Assembly (NCBI RefSeq): GCF_002871935.1
Contig: NZ_PNHQ01000016.1
Span: 1 to 44,991, forward strand
From: Aerococcus viridans
GTDB taxonomy: Bacteria; Bacillota; Bacilli; Lactobacillales; Aerococcaceae
Length of the DNA stretch: 44,991 nt
Reading direction: 5' to 3'
In this document: in pieces, positions 7,145-18,269 of the stretch
Layout of the letters: each line of letters opens with the position of its first letter
How positions within the stretch are numbered: position 1 is the stretch's first letter
The notes under the pieces: model-generated
Seen by the model: only the letters and a program-made list of their open reading frames with translations
Database searches by the model: none
What the model was told of the DNA's origin: nothing
Position numbers and translations under genes: made by a program

Positions 7145-7945
7145 ATGCGGAAGGATCATTATGCGCGATTCGATGGGATTGTCCTTTTTACGCGTAAGTA
7201 TAAAGAAAATGATTTACTAATTAAGATATTTACAAAAGAATATGGAAAGCGTATGTTTTTTGTTAAAAATATTCAACGACAAAATAATAGTCTAAAAGAG
7301 ATTGCCTTTCCATATATGCGCGCCTCTTTTGTTGGGACTATAAATGATCAAGGCTTTTCCTTCTTGAATGATACTGGCAATATTCAATTTCCTAAGACGA
7401 CGATTGATGATATCCAAGCCAATGCTTATGCTGCTTATATGACAGGATTAACGGATGCTGCTTTTGAAGATTTTATTCAAGAAGACAAGGTTTTTGATTT
7501 GTTGTGGCAAGGTTTAGGTAAAATTGAAGCAGGTGTTGATCCGTCTGTTGTGGCGAATATATTTGAAATTCAGTTGCTACCTAAATTTGGTGTAGCACCG
7601 AATTTTCTATATTGTGCAATATGTGGCCAGGACAGTGGAAGATTTGATTATTCTATGGCATATGCTGGGGTATTATGTGCGGATCATTTTCATATGGATG
7701 AACGCCGTTTGCATTGGTCACCTAGAGCTAGTCATTTTATTCGAATGTTCAGCCAAATTTCCTACGATAGGTTAGGAGAAGTGAACTTACAGGTTAGTAC
7801 CAAAGCTGAAATTAGACAGGCTTTAGATGACCTATATGAGGAGTACGTTGGCATTCATTTGAAGAGTAGACACTTTATTAGTCAGTTAGAAACTTTTATC
7901 AATCCACTTGACGATAAAAGAGAAAAAAAGTATGATAATAGCTGA
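7145..7945 (+). CDS. recO: DNA repair protein RecO
   Basis: A 266-residue recombination mediator that with RecR/RecF loads RecA onto SSB-coated DNA. The N terminus has the OB-fold pattern (FDGIVLFTRKYKENDLLIKIF). A CxxC...CxxH zinc-binding set (CAICGQ and LCADHF) lies near 160-184, and the C-terminal helical region follows. ATG 7145 is chosen because AAAAGGAGG (7128-7136) lies 8 nt upstream; the frame is open from 7121, but that start lacks a site. It is the last gene of the phoH operon; the glyQ promoter lies inside its 3' end. Confidence 0.93.
   Translation: MRKDHYARFDGIVLFTRKYKENDLLIKIFTKEYGKRMFFVKNIQRQNNSLKEIAFPYMRASFVGTINDQGFSFLNDTGNIQFPKTTIDDIQANAYAAYMTGLTDAAFEDFIQEDKVFDLLWQGLGKIEAGVDPSVVANIFEIQLLPKFGVAPNFLYCAICGQDSGRFDYSMAYAGVLCADHFHMDERRLHWSPRASHFIRMFSQISYDRLGEVNLQVSTKAEIRQALDDLYEEYVGIHLKSRHFISQLETFINPLDDKREKKYDNS
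7908..7936 (+). promoter_or_regulatory. promoter of T-box/glyQS inside recO 3' end
   Basis: TTGACG (7908-7913), 17 nt, TATGAT (7931-7936). It is positioned to start transcription just before T-box stem I, within the last codons of recO. Confidence 0.65.
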
Positions 7946-7952
7946 ATATAAG

Positions 7953-8154
7953 AAGTGCAATGAAAATACTAAGTAACTAGAGGTAGATTCTAAAGCGAGG
8001 TCGGATGGTGAAAGCGGCCGAATTGAACTCATGTGAAGGCATATTGGAGCACTTAGCAATAAAGCGCTAATGAGTTTATGCATTAGAAGTAGGGTGGAAC
8101 CGCGATATAATCGTCCCTATGTGTTTGTTTTTCAAATACATAGGGGCTTTTTTG
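7953..8154 (+). promoter_or_regulatory. glycine T-box riboswitch with terminator
   Basis: Stem I is closed by AAGTGC (7953-7958) and GCACTT (8049-8054). The specifier region GAAGGC-ATATTGGAGC carries the glycine codon GGC at 8038-8040. The conserved T-box sequence AGGGTGGAACCGCG lies at 8091-8104. The terminator pairs CCCTATGTGTTTG (8115 onward) with AAATACATAGGGG and a T run. Uncharged tRNA-Gly would stabilise the antiterminator and switch on glyQ-glyS. The layout resembles the glyQS T-box of Bacillus. Confidence 0.93.
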
Positions 8155-8206
8155 TGTCTTCTGATGTATTTGACCACTAAAGATTAAGAATGAGGAAGTG
8201 AACATC

Positions 8207-9124
8207 TTGGCAACGAATCATAAAACATTTCAAGATATTATTTTAACTTTACAAAATTACTGGGCAGAGCAAGGCTGCTTAGTTTTAAATGCCTATGATA
8301 CTGAAAAAGGTGCGGGTACTATGTCACCTTATACCTTCTTGCGAGCAATCGGACCTGAACCGTGGAATGCTTGTTACGTAGAGCCATCTCGTCGTCCAGC
8401 TGACGGTCGTTATGGTGAAAATCCAAACCGTTTATACCAACATCACCAATTCCAAGTCGTGATGAAGCCAAATCCAGAAAATATTCAAGAGCTTTATATT
8501 GAAAGCCTAAAACAATTAGGTATTGATCCATTACAACATGATATTCGTTTTGTAGAAGATAACTGGGAAAATCCTTCATTAGGTTGTGCTGGTTTGGGTT
8601 GGGAAGTTTGGTTAGACGGGATGGAAGTTACCCAATTTACTTATTTCCAACAAGTTGGTGGATTGGAATGTAAGCCTGTAACATCTGAATTAACTTACGG
8701 TTTAGAACGTTTAGCTTCTTACATCCAAGAGGTTGACTCAGTTTATGATATTGAATGGGTTGAAGGGGTCAAATATGGTGAAATTTTTGGCCAAGCTGAG
8801 TATGAGCACTCAGTTTATTCATTTGAAGAATCAGATGTAGATATGTTGTTCTCTGTCTTCAATAAATATGAAACTGAAGCGCTAAAACAGATCGATAATG
8901 AATTAGTTCACCCGGCTTATGACTACATTTTAAAATGCTCACATACATTTAACTTATTGGATGCACGTGGGGTCATCTCTGTTACTGACCGTGCTGCTTA
9001 TCTAGCACGTATCCGTAATATGGCGCGTCGCGTAGCTAAAATGTTTGTGAAAAAACGTGCTGATTTGGGTTACCCATTATTAGACCGCGAAACAGCAGAA
9101 GCGTTATTGAAGGAGGCAAAATAA
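8207..9124 (+). CDS. glyQ: glycyl-tRNA synthetase alpha subunit
   Basis: A 305-residue class II synthetase alpha subunit of the bacterial alpha2beta2 glycyl-tRNA synthetase. It shows the family N terminus ([18 protein letters not shown]), [24 protein letters not shown] (motif 2 region) and the YGLERLASY motif 3 region. TTG 8207 is the likely start, with GAGGAAG upstream; GTG 8198 lies inside the ribosome site. The stop overlaps the glyS start by one base. Expression is controlled by the T-box upstream. Confidence 0.95.
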   Translation: MATNHKTFQDIILTLQNYWAEQGCLVLNAYDTEKGAGTMSPYTFLRAIGPEPWNACYVEPSRRPADGRYGENPNRLYQHHQFQVVMKPNPENIQELYIESLKQLGIDPLQHDIRFVEDNWENPSLGCAGLGWEVWLDGMEVTQFTYFQQVGGLECKPVTSELTYGLERLASYIQEVDSVYDIEWVEGVKYGEIFGQAEYEHSVYSFEESDVDMLFSVFNKYETEALKQIDNELVHPAYDYILKCSHTFNLLDARGVISVTDRAAYLARIRNMARRVAKMFVKKRADLGYPLLDRETAEALLKEAK

Positions 9125-11202
9125 TGAGCCAACATAAATTTTTATTTGAAATTGGTTTAGAAGAGGTACCTGCCCAATACGTGCGTAATGCCGTTAACCA
9201 ATTAAAAGCTTTAGTTGAAAACTTTTTAACAGAAAACCGTTTAACTTTTGAAAATGTTGAAACATTTGCGACCCCACGTCGTTTAACAGTTCGTGTGAAT
9301 GGTCTAGCAGATAAACAAACAGATTTTTCTGAAGTTGCTAAGGGACCAGCTAAACGTATTGCCCAAGATGAAGAAGGTAACTGGACCAAAGCTGCGCAAG
9401 GTTTTGCTCGCGGAAAAGGCGCATCTGTTGAAGATATTTACTTTGAGGAAGTAAAAGGGGAAGAGTATGTTTTCATTGAAATATCTAACCCAGGAAGTCC
9501 TGCAGCAGATATTTTACAAAATATTGTAACTGTTATTGATCATATGTCATTTCCTGTTTCTATGCACTGGGCTTCATATGATGTCAAATATATTCGCCCA
9601 ATTCACTGGATGGTAGCATTACTGGATGATCAAGTCTTACCATTAACTTTCTTAAATTTAACAGCTTCAAATGTTTCTCGTGGACATCGCTATTTAGGTG
9701 ACCAAGCTGTAACGATTGCTGATGCAGATGCTTATGAAGCAGCATTAGCAAAAGAGTTTGTCATTGTTAATCAAGATGAACGAAAAGCATTGATTGAACA
9801 ACAAATCAACCAATTAGCGAGTGAAAATGACTATCAAATTGATATTGATGAAGATTTACTTGAAGAAGTTACACAGATTGTTGAATATCCAACAGCCTTT
9901 ATTGGTAATTTCGATGAGAAATACCTAGAATTACCAGATGAAGTACTTATTACTTCAATGAAGAACCATCAACGTTACTTCTATGTTAAAGATCAAGCTG
10001 GTAACTTGTTACCTTTATTCCTAGCAGTTCGTAATGGAAATGCTGAATATCTGGATAATGTTCGAAAAGGGAATCAAAAAGTGCTAACTGCTCGTTTAGA
10101 AGATGGCTTCTTCTTTGTAAATGAAGATAAAACTAAAACCATTCAAGACTTCCAGGATCGTTTGGCTAAGGTGACTTTCCACGCTGAAATTGGTACATTA
10201 CAAGAAAAAATGACACGTACAGGTCAAATTGCGCAATACCTTGCTGAAAAATGGTCAGATGAATTTGCCGATGCACAAGCGGAAGATATTATACGTACTG
10301 CTGAAATCTATAAATTTGATTTAGTAACAGGTATTGTAGATGAATTCTCTGAATTACAGGGTGTTATGGGTGAAAAATATGCCTTAGAATTTGGTGAAAC
10401 TCCTGCTGTTGCTACCGCTATTCGTGAACATTATATGCCTATTTCTGCAGATGGAGAATTACCAGCTAGCCAATTAGGAAAATTATTTGCAGTCTCAGAT
10501 AAATTAGATTCTGTTATCTCATTCTTTAATATCAACCGTATTCCTTCTGGATCAAACGATCCGTTTGCTTTACGTCGTCAAACTTCTGGAATTGTGCGCA
10601 TTCTAATCGAAAATGAGTTAACTTTTGACTGGAAAACTGATATTATAAGTATCTTGCAAACTGTTTATGATATTCAAGATCAAGATCGTCTACTTCAATT
10701 ACAAACGGCATTGAGTCAATTTGTAAATGACCGTTTGAAAGCGATATTGAATGATCAAGAAATTCGTTATGATATTGCGGATGCTGTCTTACAAAGTCGT
10801 TCAAATGATATTTTAACGAAATTAGCAGCAAGTAAGGTCTTACAAGAAGCAAGTAGTAAATCTTCATTTAAAGAAACACTCGAAGCGTGGAATCGTATCT
10901 TGAATTTAGGTAAGAAAGCCCGCGAATTAAACGTGGAGAATGCTATAATAGATGAGAGCCGTTTTGAAACTGAATCTGAAGTAGCATTATTTAATAGTGC
11001 TAAAGGCTTAGAGATGACAAATGACATGCAAGACAACTATAATCAACTTGAGGCCTTAACACCAATAATCACTGAATTTTTTGATCACAATATGGTGTTT
11101 GCAGAAGAACAAACGGTGCAAAATAACCGTTTGGCAATTTTGAGTTTGATTGCACAAGCGATTTTAATACTTGCTGATACAAACCGTATTAACACTAAAT
11201 AA
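9124..11202 (+). CDS. glyS: glycyl-tRNA synthetase beta subunit
   Basis: A 692-residue beta subunit, which carries the tRNA recognition and HD-like domains of bacterial alpha2beta2 GlyRS. The start [15 protein letters not shown], the KGPAK segment near 78, [10 protein letters not shown] near 280 and FALRRQ near 480 are family landmarks, and the length is typical (about 690). The start codon overlaps the glyQ stop (TAATG), so the two subunits are translationally coupled. It shares the T-box-controlled transcript. obg begins 35 nt downstream with its own strong ribosome site. Confidence 0.95.
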   Translation: MSQHKFLFEIGLEEVPAQYVRNAVNQLKALVENFLTENRLTFENVETFATPRRLTVRVNGLADKQTDFSEVAKGPAKRIAQDEEGNWTKAAQGFARGKGASVEDIYFEEVKGEEYVFIEISNPGSPAADILQNIVTVIDHMSFPVSMHWASYDVKYIRPIHWMVALLDDQVLPLTFLNLTASNVSRGHRYLGDQAVTIADADAYEAALAKEFVIVNQDERKALIEQQINQLASENDYQIDIDEDLLEEVTQIVEYPTAFIGNFDEKYLELPDEVLITSMKNHQRYFYVKDQAGNLLPLFLAVRNGNAEYLDNVRKGNQKVLTARLEDGFFFVNEDKTKTIQDFQDRLAKVTFHAEIGTLQEKMTRTGQIAQYLAEKWSDEFADAQAEDIIRTAEIYKFDLVTGIVDEFSELQGVMGEKYALEFGETPAVATAIREHYMPISADGELPASQLGKLFAVSDKLDSVISFFNINRIPSGSNDPFALRRQTSGIVRILIENELTFDWKTDIISILQTVYDIQDQDRLLQLQTALSQFVNDRLKAILNDQEIRYDIADAVLQSRSNDILTKLAASKVLQEASSKSSFKETLEAWNRILNLGKKARELNVENAIIDESRFETESEVALFNSAKGLEMTNDMQDNYNQLEALTPIITEFFDHNMVFAEEQTVQNNRLAILSLIAQAILILADTNRINTK

Positions 11203-11237
11203 GTATAGTAATCGTAATTGAAAGGAGGGGGGAACAT

Positions 11238-12563
11238 ATGTCAACATTTTTTGATTATGCTAAAATCTGGGTAAAAGCAGGTAAGGGTGGCGACGGTATG
11301 GTTGCCTTTTTACGAGAAAAATATCGTCCAGATGGTGGTCCAGCTGGAGGAGATGGTGGCCGTGGTGGTGACGTTATCTTCAAAGTAGATGAAGGATTGA
11401 GAACTTTGATGGACTTCCGCTACAACCGTCACTTCAAAGCGAAACCAGGCGAAAATGGTATGCCTAAAGGAATGTATGGACGTGGTGCAGAAGATATGTA
11501 TGTCGCTGTACCCCCTGGAACAGTAGTTAAAAACTTTGACACTGGTCAAATTATTGGTGATTTAGTAAAAGATGGTGAAGAACTTGTTGTTGCTCACGGA
11601 GGTCGTGGTGGTCGTGGGAATATGAAATTCGCCACTCATAACAATCCTGCACCGGAAATCGCGGAGAATGGTGAACCAGGAGAGGAAATTACCCTGCAAC
11701 TAGAATTAAAATTAATTGCTGATGCAGGATTAGTAGGTTTCCCTTCAGTTGGGAAATCAACGTTATTATCTGTTGTGACGGCAGCAACACCAAAAATAGG
11801 GGACTATCACTTTACAACAATTACGCCCAACTTAGGTGTAGTGAATACACGTTCAAACGAATCATTCGTACTAGCGGATTTACCAGGTTTAATTGAGGGA
11901 GCAGCTGACGGTATAGGGCTAGGTTTCCAATTTTTACGTCATGTTGAACGAACTAAGGTAATTTTACATGTAATTGATATGGGTGGTTTTGAAAATCGAG
12001 ATCCTTTTGAGGATTACGTTGCTATTAATAAGGAACTACATCATTATGATGATCAACTAATGTCACGACCAACGATTATCGTAGCGAACAAGATGGATAT
12101 TCCTGAAGCTGAATTATATATTGAAGAGTTTAAGGAGAAACTTGCAAGCTATTTTGCTGAAAATTATCCAGATTTAGCACTGCCAGAGATATTCCCAATC
12201 TCTGCTTATACTAGAGAAGGATTGGAACCTTTAATGGACCATACTGCCGAATTGATTCGCTTGGAAGAAGAGCGGATTGCTGAAGAAGGTAAACAAGCTT
12301 CTACAGAAACAGTTGTTTATGAAATGCCTGAAGATGAAGAACCGCCATTCTATGTAGGACGAGAATCAGATGGTACTTTCTATCTATATGGGGATAAAAT
12401 TGAGAAATTATTTAAAATGGCTAATTTGGAATATGATGAGTCAGCATTACGATTTGCTCGTCAATTGAAGAATATGGGTGTTGATAAAGCCTTGGCTGCA
12501 CGTGGTGCTAAGCAAGGGGATATTATCCGAATATTGGATTACGAGTTTGAATTCCAAGAATAG
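11238..12563 (+). CDS. obg: GTPase Obg/CgtA
   Basis: A 441-residue Obg GTPase involved in 50S subunit assembly and stress responses. The glycine-rich Obg fold is at 1-158 ([21 protein letters not shown]). The G domain follows with [18 protein letters not shown] and NKMD. The C-terminal OCT domain ([17 protein letters not shown]...) is at about 360-430. The ribosome site AAAGGAGGGG precedes ATG 11238. No promoter is obvious in the 35-nt gap after glyS, so readthrough from glyQS is likely. A terminator-like hairpin follows. Confidence 0.95.
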   Translation: MSTFFDYAKIWVKAGKGGDGMVAFLREKYRPDGGPAGGDGGRGGDVIFKVDEGLRTLMDFRYNRHFKAKPGENGMPKGMYGRGAEDMYVAVPPGTVVKNFDTGQIIGDLVKDGEELVVAHGGRGGRGNMKFATHNNPAPEIAENGEPGEEITLQLELKLIADAGLVGFPSVGKSTLLSVVTAATPKIGDYHFTTITPNLGVVNTRSNESFVLADLPGLIEGAADGIGLGFQFLRHVERTKVILHVIDMGGFENRDPFEDYVAINKELHHYDDQLMSRPTIIVANKMDIPEAELYIEEFKEKLASYFAENYPDLALPEIFPISAYTREGLEPLMDHTAELIRLEEERIAEEGKQASTETVVYEMPEDEEPPFYVGRESDGTFYLYGDKIEKLFKMANLEYDESALRFARQLKNMGVDKALAARGAKQGDIIRILDYEFEFQE

Positions 12564-12584
12564 ATTTTCTAGGCATTGAAACAG

Positions 12585-12635
12585 GAGCGCACATTGAACA
12601 GGGAAACTTGGATTTAATGTGCGCTCTTGGTTTTT
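12585..12635 (+). terminator. hairpin terminator after obg
   Basis: GAGCGCACATT (12585-12595) pairs perfectly with AATGTGCGCTC (12616-12626), followed by TTGGTTTTT. The loop is 20 nt and the T run is interrupted, so termination may be partial. Confidence 0.65.
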
Positions 12636-12667
12636 ACGAATTTATAAATAGAAATGAGCGAAAGAAA

Positions 12668-13591
12668 GTGGAGATAACTTTTTTAGGAACAGGTGCTGGC
12701 GTACCGAGTAGAAGTCGGAATGTAACTAGTATCATGTTAAAATTATTAGACGAGAGTAATGAAATGTGGATGTTTGATTGTGGCGAAGCAACCCAGCATC
12801 AAATCATGAAAACCACGTTAAAACCCCGAAAAGTCACTAAAATTTTTATTACGCATCTACATGGCGACCATATTTTTGGTTTACCAGGTTTTCTATCTTC
12901 AAGAAGTCATCAAGGCGGAGAATCAGCGGTCACGATATACGGACCTAAAGGGATAAAAGCATATATAGAAAATTTTCTTCAGGTTACCCGTACTAGCTTA
13001 GGCTATGATTTAATCATTCATGAGTTAGCAGATGAAGGTATTGTTTTTCAAAATGACCAATATCAAGTCATTTACAAGACTTTAGACCACGCTATCCAGT
13101 CATATGGTTATAGGGTAATTGAAGCAGATCAGGTAGGTGAATTATTGATTGATAAAGCAAGAGCAGCCGGTGTACCAAATGGTCCGTTATTAGGTCAATT
13201 AAAACAAGGAAAAACCATCACACTAGATGATGGACGACAGTTGAATGGTCAGGATTTCATTGGACCAGATATAAAAGGTCGTATTATTACTATTTTAGGA
13301 GATACGCGTTATCATCGTAATGCTGTTGCACTAGCGAAAGATGCGGATATATTAGTTCATGAAGCTACTTTTGCAGAAGGTGAGGAACGTATGGCGCGTA
13401 ATTACTATCATTCAACTGCCAAGCAAGCGGGTCTAGTAGCCAAGGAGGCGAATGTTAAACAATTACTATTAACGCATATCTCAGCAAGATATGTAGGGAA
13501 GACATCACAACAATTAGAAGCAGACGCTAAAAAGATATTTCATAATAGTCACATTGTAAAAGATTTTGATTCAATTAATCTAGGTAAGTAG
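12668..13591 (+). CDS. rnz: ribonuclease Z
   Basis: A 307-residue metallo-beta-lactamase-fold tRNA 3'-endonuclease (tRNase Z), the standard length. Motifs are FLGTGAGVPS at the N terminus, the zinc motif THLHGDH near residue 62, GDTR, HEATF and THISARY. GTG 12668 is chosen because family proteins begin with (M)EI-FLGTG; the frame is open further upstream but runs through the obg terminator. The ribosome site is weak (GAGCGAAAG). A 7-codon out-of-frame ATG frame overlaps this start at 12653. The SDR gene follows after 23 nt. Confidence 0.92.
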   Translation: MEITFLGTGAGVPSRSRNVTSIMLKLLDESNEMWMFDCGEATQHQIMKTTLKPRKVTKIFITHLHGDHIFGLPGFLSSRSHQGGESAVTIYGPKGIKAYIENFLQVTRTSLGYDLIIHELADEGIVFQNDQYQVIYKTLDHAIQSYGYRVIEADQVGELLIDKARAAGVPNGPLLGQLKQGKTITLDDGRQLNGQDFIGPDIKGRIITILGDTRYHRNAVALAKDADILVHEATFAEGEERMARNYYHSTAKQAGLVAKEANVKQLLLTHISARYVGKTSQQLEADAKKIFHNSHIVKDFDSINLGK

Positions 13592-13614
13592 CGAAATTTA
13601 TAGGAGTGATGAAA

Positions 13615-14412
13615 ATGTCTCAAACATATACAGTCATTACAGGTGCATCTTCAGGAATCGGTCAAGCTTTTGCCTACAAGATGGCTAGCAAAGGTAGAAA
13701 TATCATTATCAATGGTCGTAATAAAAAGCGACTAAATGAAACAAAAAAGCATGCTCTTGAACTAGGTGCCGGTCAAGTGTTATCCTATACGGCGGATTTA
13801 GTTACGGGAGATGAAGCTGAAAATTTCGCCAAATACTGTTTTGATAAAGGTCAGATTGAAAACTTCGTACATTGTTTAGGTTTCGGTGATTTTTCAACGA
13901 TTGAAGACCAAGATTATACTCAAATTGCCAAGTTAACGCATACAAACTTACTATTGACTATGTTTCTTTCAAAACGCTTTGCAGCTGGAATGTTAGACCA
14001 AGATACTAAAACAAATAATATTACTTTAATTTCTTCAGTAGCTGGTTTAATCCAAACACCTAAGTCAGCCGTTTATGCAGCTAGTAAAGCAGGTGTTCAT
14101 GCCTTTGCCAATGGACTAAGACAAGATTTATGGTCGACTAAGATTAAGGTTACTTGCATTCTACCAGGACCGGTTGACACAGCTTTCTTTGATATCGCAG
14201 ATAAAGATGGGTCATATTTTGAAAATGTCCAAACTTTTGCTACAACACCAGAGATTGTGGCGGACAAAATGGCAACCGCAATCGAACGTGGCCAGTTTGA
14301 GCTAGTTGTACCATTCTACTATGATATCATGAATCGCTTGATGCGATTGGCACCAAACGTAGCTTATCGTTTAATACATTTAACTTTTAAAAAAGGTCAG
14401 TTTAGAGACTGA
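13615..14412 (+). CDS. short-chain dehydrogenase/reductase
   Basis: A 265-residue classical SDR. TGASSGIGQ is near the N terminus (cofactor binding), ISSVAGL carries the catalytic Ser, and VYAASKAG carries the catalytic Tyr and Lys, so unlike the SDR at 1430 it should be enzymatically active. The C-terminal end resembles DltE/YqjQ-type SDRs of Firmicutes, whose substrates are unknown. AGGAG (13602-13606) is placed for ATG 13615; GTG 13606 and ATG 13609 are too close to it. Its position between rnz and recJ matches the rnz-SDR-recJ order seen in several Lactobacillales. Confidence 0.88.
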   Translation: MSQTYTVITGASSGIGQAFAYKMASKGRNIIINGRNKKRLNETKKHALELGAGQVLSYTADLVTGDEAENFAKYCFDKGQIENFVHCLGFGDFSTIEDQDYTQIAKLTHTNLLLTMFLSKRFAAGMLDQDTKTNNITLISSVAGLIQTPKSAVYAASKAGVHAFANGLRQDLWSTKIKVTCILPGPVDTAFFDIADKDGSYFENVQTFATTPEIVADKMATAIERGQFELVVPFYYDIMNRLMRLAPNVAYRLIHLTFKKGQFRD

Positions 14413-14445
14413 TTTTTCTACAGTATTTAGAAATGAGGACCAATT

Positions 14446-16791
14446 TTGTTGCAATCAGTTTATGAATGGATAGAACCTGAATATTTAACGAAAGAGGATG
14501 ACCAATCTACAGCCTTTATCCAACAACTAGCTGAAGACTTATCCTTACCCAAAATGGTTGTACAAGTTATTTATGATAAAGGCTATCAAACGACAGCAGC
14601 TATCCGAGCTTTTATTGCTAAAGAGCCCATATTTCACGATCCATTCCTGTTAAAAGATATGGATAAGGCCGTTTCAAGACTCCAGCAAGCCGTTGAAAAC
14701 TATGAAGAAATTTTAATTTATGGGGATTATGATGCAGATGGGATTACATCAACAACTATTCTCTATGAGACACTAGAGATGCTTGGGGCGAATGTATCTT
14801 TTTATTTACCTAATCGATTTGAAGATGGATATGGGCCAAACAAAGATGTCTATGCCTATTACATCAAGAAAGGCACCCAATTAATACTCACTTGTGATAA
14901 TGGTGTCGCTGGTCATGAGGCAGTTGCTTATGCTAAAGAGCAAGGGATTGATGTGATTATCACAGACCATCATGAAATTGGCGATAGCTTGCCGGATGCT
15001 TATGCCATCGTCCACCCACGTCACCCAGAAGGGCAATATCCTTTTGGTGATCTAGCGGGGGCTGGTGTGGCCTTAAAATTGGCTACAGCGCTACTTGGTG
15101 AAACACCTAGTGATTTACTAGATGTTGCTGCGATTGGAACAGTTGCTGACTCAGTCTCATTAACTGATGAAAACCGGGTCATTGTTTCGTCTGGTATAGA
15201 CCAAATGAAGCATACTGAACGGTTAGGATTACAAATGTTCTTTGAAAAAGAAAATATTCAACCTGACCAAATCGATGAACAAACAATTAGTTTTATTCTG
15301 GGGCCTAGATTAAATGCATTAGGTCGTCTAGGTGATCCAAATCCTGGAGTACAATTTTTAACTTCATTTGATGACCAAGAAGTAGCAGAATTGGTTGAAC
15401 TATTAGATTCAGAGAATAACGCTCGTAAAGCAATTGTAGATGAGATGGTGAAAGAAGCTGAAGCTCTCGTTGATGGCGAAAATCATTTACCACAGATGAT
15501 TATTTTAGGTCAGGAAGGTTGGCACGAAGGGGTGCTTGGTATTGTAGCTAGTCGTTTGGTTGAAAAGTACCATCGCCCAACTATTTTATTAAGTAAGAAT
15601 AGCGAAAAGGGTACTTATAAAGGGTCTGGACGTTCCGTTGAAGGAATTGACCTTTTCCAAGTATTACAAGCTGGAAAAGATTATACAGATAAATTTGGTG
15701 GTCATGAAATGGCTGCCGGGATGACAGTTCCTATTGATCAATTTGAAGATTGGAAAACAACTTTACTTGATCGAATGATTGAATTTGCATCGGTATTTAA
15801 TCAGAAAACACCCTTAAGAATTGATGGGGTTATTGATATTTCTGATATTACCCTTGAAAATATTAAGGCACTTGATCCGATAAAGCCATTTGGAACCGAT
15901 AATAGACAGCCTTTATTTCTAATGAGAGATATTCAATTATCACAAATTCAGTTAATTGGAAAAGATAAAAATACCTTAAAGCTAATGGTAACAGACGGTG
16001 ATGTCAAAATAAGTATGATTGCTTTCAAGTCGGGTGACTTAGCGAAACAACTAGTAGCGAATGAACCAATTGATGTGGTATTTAGTTTGTCTGTTAATGC
16101 ATGGAATGGTAATCAATCACCACAAGCACAAATCAAAGATATTCGTCAAGCAAGTAAGAGTATTTTTGATTTACGGAATTTGCGCGAGCGTAATCAAATT
16201 ATGTCGATAGAAAATGCCATTTATGTTTTTGAAAATGAGCCATTTTTCCAAGCTTATAAGGATGATATTCCTTTCACCAGTGAGGCAATTATGACTAGTG
16301 ATATTGGTCAAATTATAGAAAAGGGCACGACCCTTGTTGCTTATAAAAGCTTAGTAATTTTTGATATTCCAAAAGACTTATCAGCTATAAAAGACTTGAT
16401 AATTAGTAAGGCGATTGATAATATTTATGTCTATGCATACTCCTCTATTAATGCTTATTTGGTAGGAAAACCAACACGTCAAGAATTCGCTCAATTATAT
16501 AAATATTTACAAGGGCATGGGACTGTACCACTTGCAGGTAATGAGCAAGTACTGGCAGACTACTTTAAAATTTCCAAGGTAAAACTAGAATTAATGGTGA
16601 AAGTTCTAGAAGAAGCTGAGCTAGTCAAATGGCATAATACAGATTTAGTGACCATACCGGTCAGTGAGAAAGTTGACTTACTAGCCACTAAAACTATGGC
16701 TGATTGGGCGTCCCAAATCAATAATGAACGATTATTGCGGTATAATGATGTTACTATGATTAAAGATTATTTCTATTCAGGAGGAAAATAA
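14446..16791 (+). CDS. recJ: single-stranded-DNA exonuclease RecJ
   Basis: A 781-residue DHH-family 5'-3' exonuclease acting in recombination and mismatch/base-excision repair. Catalytic motifs are [13 protein letters not shown] near 90, TDHHEIG near 170, and [10 protein letters not shown] plus [10 protein letters not shown] in the DHHA1 domain near 400-430. The C-terminal 200 residues form the extra domain found in Firmicute RecJ. The start is one of two tandem TTG codons (14446/14449) behind GAGGA. The stop overlaps the apt start by one base (TAATG), so they form an operon. Confidence 0.93.
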   Translation: MLQSVYEWIEPEYLTKEDDQSTAFIQQLAEDLSLPKMVVQVIYDKGYQTTAAIRAFIAKEPIFHDPFLLKDMDKAVSRLQQAVENYEEILIYGDYDADGITSTTILYETLEMLGANVSFYLPNRFEDGYGPNKDVYAYYIKKGTQLILTCDNGVAGHEAVAYAKEQGIDVIITDHHEIGDSLPDAYAIVHPRHPEGQYPFGDLAGAGVALKLATALLGETPSDLLDVAAIGTVADSVSLTDENRVIVSSGIDQMKHTERLGLQMFFEKENIQPDQIDEQTISFILGPRLNALGRLGDPNPGVQFLTSFDDQEVAELVELLDSENNARKAIVDEMVKEAEALVDGENHLPQMIILGQEGWHEGVLGIVASRLVEKYHRPTILLSKNSEKGTYKGSGRSVEGIDLFQVLQAGKDYTDKFGGHEMAAGMTVPIDQFEDWKTTLLDRMIEFASVFNQKTPLRIDGVIDISDITLENIKALDPIKPFGTDNRQPLFLMRDIQLSQIQLIGKDKNTLKLMVTDGDVKISMIAFKSGDLAKQLVANEPIDVVFSLSVNAWNGNQSPQAQIKDIRQASKSIFDLRNLRERNQIMSIENAIYVFENEPFFQAYKDDIPFTSEAIMTSDIGQIIEKGTTLVAYKSLVIFDIPKDLSAIKDLIISKAIDNIYVYAYSSINAYLVGKPTRQEFAQLYKYLQGHGTVPLAGNEQVLADYFKISKVKLELMVKVLEEAELVKWHNTDLVTIPVSEKVDLLATKTMADWASQINNERLLRYNDVTMIKDYFYSGGK

Positions 16792-17303
16792 TGGATTTTA
16801 AACAATATATTGCAGATGTACAGGACTTCCCAGAGAAAGATATTTTATTTAGAGATATTACACCTCTGATGGGGAATGGTCCAGCTTTCCACGAAGCAAT
16901 CGATGAAATTGTGGCATTTGCACGAGAAAAAGATGTTGATGTCGTTGTCGGACCAGAAGCTCGTGGTTTTATTGTAGGTTGTCCGGTTGCTTATGCATTA
17001 AACATCGGTTTTGTACCAGCTCGTAAGAAAGGCAAACTACCTCGTGAAATCGAATCTATTGATTACGGTTTAGAGTACGGAAAGTCAACTTTACAAATCC
17101 ATAAAGATGCTATCAAACCAGGTGACAAAGTCCTTATCGCTGATGATTTATTAGCTACGGGAGGCACAATCGAAGCATGTGTTTCGTTAATCGAGAAATT
17201 GGGTGGCGAAGTAGTTGGCGCTGCCTTCTTAGTTGAATTAGATGAATTTAAGGCTAGAGAAAAAATTGCTGGAACAGATGTCTTTTCATTGATGCATTAT
17301 TAA
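16791..17303 (+). CDS. apt: adenine phosphoribosyltransferase
   Basis: A 170-residue type I phosphoribosyltransferase that converts adenine and PRPP to AMP in purine salvage. The PRPP loop is [13 protein letters not shown] (about 115-127), and GPEARGF and PARKKGKLP are family signatures. The GGAGG site lies at the end of recJ, and the ATG overlaps the recJ stop. A long terminator follows, ending the recJ-apt unit. Confidence 0.96.
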   Translation: MDFKQYIADVQDFPEKDILFRDITPLMGNGPAFHEAIDEIVAFAREKDVDVVVGPEARGFIVGCPVAYALNIGFVPARKKGKLPREIESIDYGLEYGKSTLQIHKDAIKPGDKVLIADDLLATGGTIEACVSLIEKLGGEVVGAAFLVELDEFKAREKIAGTDVFSLMHY

Positions 17304-17307
17304 TTCT

Positions 17308-17370
17308 AAAAAAAACATGACTAACCCTCGTCAGTTAAGTAGACTAGACAGTAGGGCGTCATGTTTTTTT
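17308..17370. terminator. terminator between apt and lexA
   Basis: AAAAAACATGAC (to 17321) pairs with GTCATGTTTTTTT (17358-17370). The inner part has further CCCT/AGGG pairing. A runs on the left and T runs on the right suggest use from both strands. Confidence 0.85.
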
Positions 17371-17457
17371 GATATAGGGTATTATGGACGTGTGCTCGAG
17401 GCAGTTTCTTTATATATAGGGCAAACAAAATGTGCACACTATATAGCTATACTGAGT

Positions 17458-18069
17458 TTAGTATGTATGTTCTCTAAATAGACTAATAACGCGACCCAAA
17501 ATTTGAACATCTGTTAAAATGATCGGTTCTAAACTATGATTTTCAGGTTGCAGGCGAATATATCCATCTTCTTTAAAGAAACGTTTACAGGTAGCTTCCC
17601 CTTCATCTGTCATTGCAATAACGATATCGCCGTTTTTAGCAGTTGATTCTTGCCGAACAATCACATAATCCCCGTCTAAGATACCGGCTTCAATCATCGA
17701 ATCGCCACGAATTTTTAACATAAATAATGATTCGGACTGATTTTGCAGAGTAGGTGGAATTGGAAAATAATCTTCAATTTCTTCAATTGCTGTAATTGGC
17801 TGACCAGCTGTTACTGTACCGATCATTGGGATACCTTGGTTAGATACACCTAACAATGTCAACCCTTTGTCAGTAATCTCCATGGCACGAGGTTTTGTCG
17901 CATTACGTAGAAGATAACCTTGTTTCTCTAATTGTGATAAATGGCCATGTACGGTTGATGTTGAGGATAAATTTACTGCTTCACAGATTTCTCTTACAGT
18001 GGGAGGGAATCCTTGACTTTGTATATTAGAATAAATACATTTAAGTATTTGCAGATGACGTTCTTTCAT
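17458..18069 (-). CDS. lexA: LexA repressor
   Basis: A 203-residue SOS repressor. The N-terminal winged helix-turn-helix covers about 1-65 ([22 protein letters not shown]). The self-cleavage site is the Ala-Gly bond in TVTAGQP. The catalytic Ser lies in GDSMIEAGI and the catalytic Lys in EATCKRF. ATG at 18069 has AAAGGAGT upstream on the minus strand. Two LexA-box-like sequences overlap its promoter, indicating autorepression. Convergent with apt. Confidence 0.96.
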   Translation of the reverse strand: MKERHLQILKCIYSNIQSQGFPPTVREICEAVNLSSTSTVHGHLSQLEKQGYLLRNATKPRAMEITDKGLTLLGVSNQGIPMIGTVTAGQPITAIEEIEDYFPIPPTLQNQSESLFMLKIRGDSMIEAGILDGDYVIVRQESTAKNGDIVIAMTDEGEATCKRFFKEDGYIRLQPENHSLEPIILTDVQILGRVISLFREHTY

Positions 18070-18133
18070 TAGCTGTACTCCTTTTGATATAGGTTATGAG
18101 TTCTAACTATTCGCTTTTATTTGAATCTAGTAT

Positions 18134-18168
18134 AGCACGTATGTTCGGTCAATACAAACGTACATTCG
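18134..18168 (-). promoter_or_regulatory. two LexA boxes over the lexA promoter
   Basis: Read on the minus strand, CGAATGTACGTTTG (18168-18155) and CGAACATACGTGCT (18147-18134) resemble the Gram-positive SOS box CGAAC-N4-GTTCG. Their centres are 21 bp apart, two helical turns. They cover the -35 (TTGTAT) and spacer of a promoter whose -10 is TATACT (18134-18129). Confidence 0.75.
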
Positions 18169-18212
18169 ATAAACTAAACAAAAAACCATATAACATTGAA
18201 TAATAAATTGTT

Positions 18213-18221
18213 TGCTATAAT
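18213..18221 (+). promoter_or_regulatory. extended -10 promoter before the lipid kinase gene
   Basis: TGCTATAAT at 18213-18221 is an extended -10 element about 50 nt before the ATG. TTGAAT upstream at 18196 is spaced too short to be a clear -35. Confidence 0.55.
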
Positions 18222-18269
18222 GAAGGTGATGATGAAACGCTTTTATAATTTAGACAAAGGGTGACAAAC

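Noticed and set aside
18196..18221. TTGAAT with TATAAT as a full sigma-A promoter of the lipid kinase gene
   Set aside because: The spacer is only 14 nt; the extended -10 alone is better supported.
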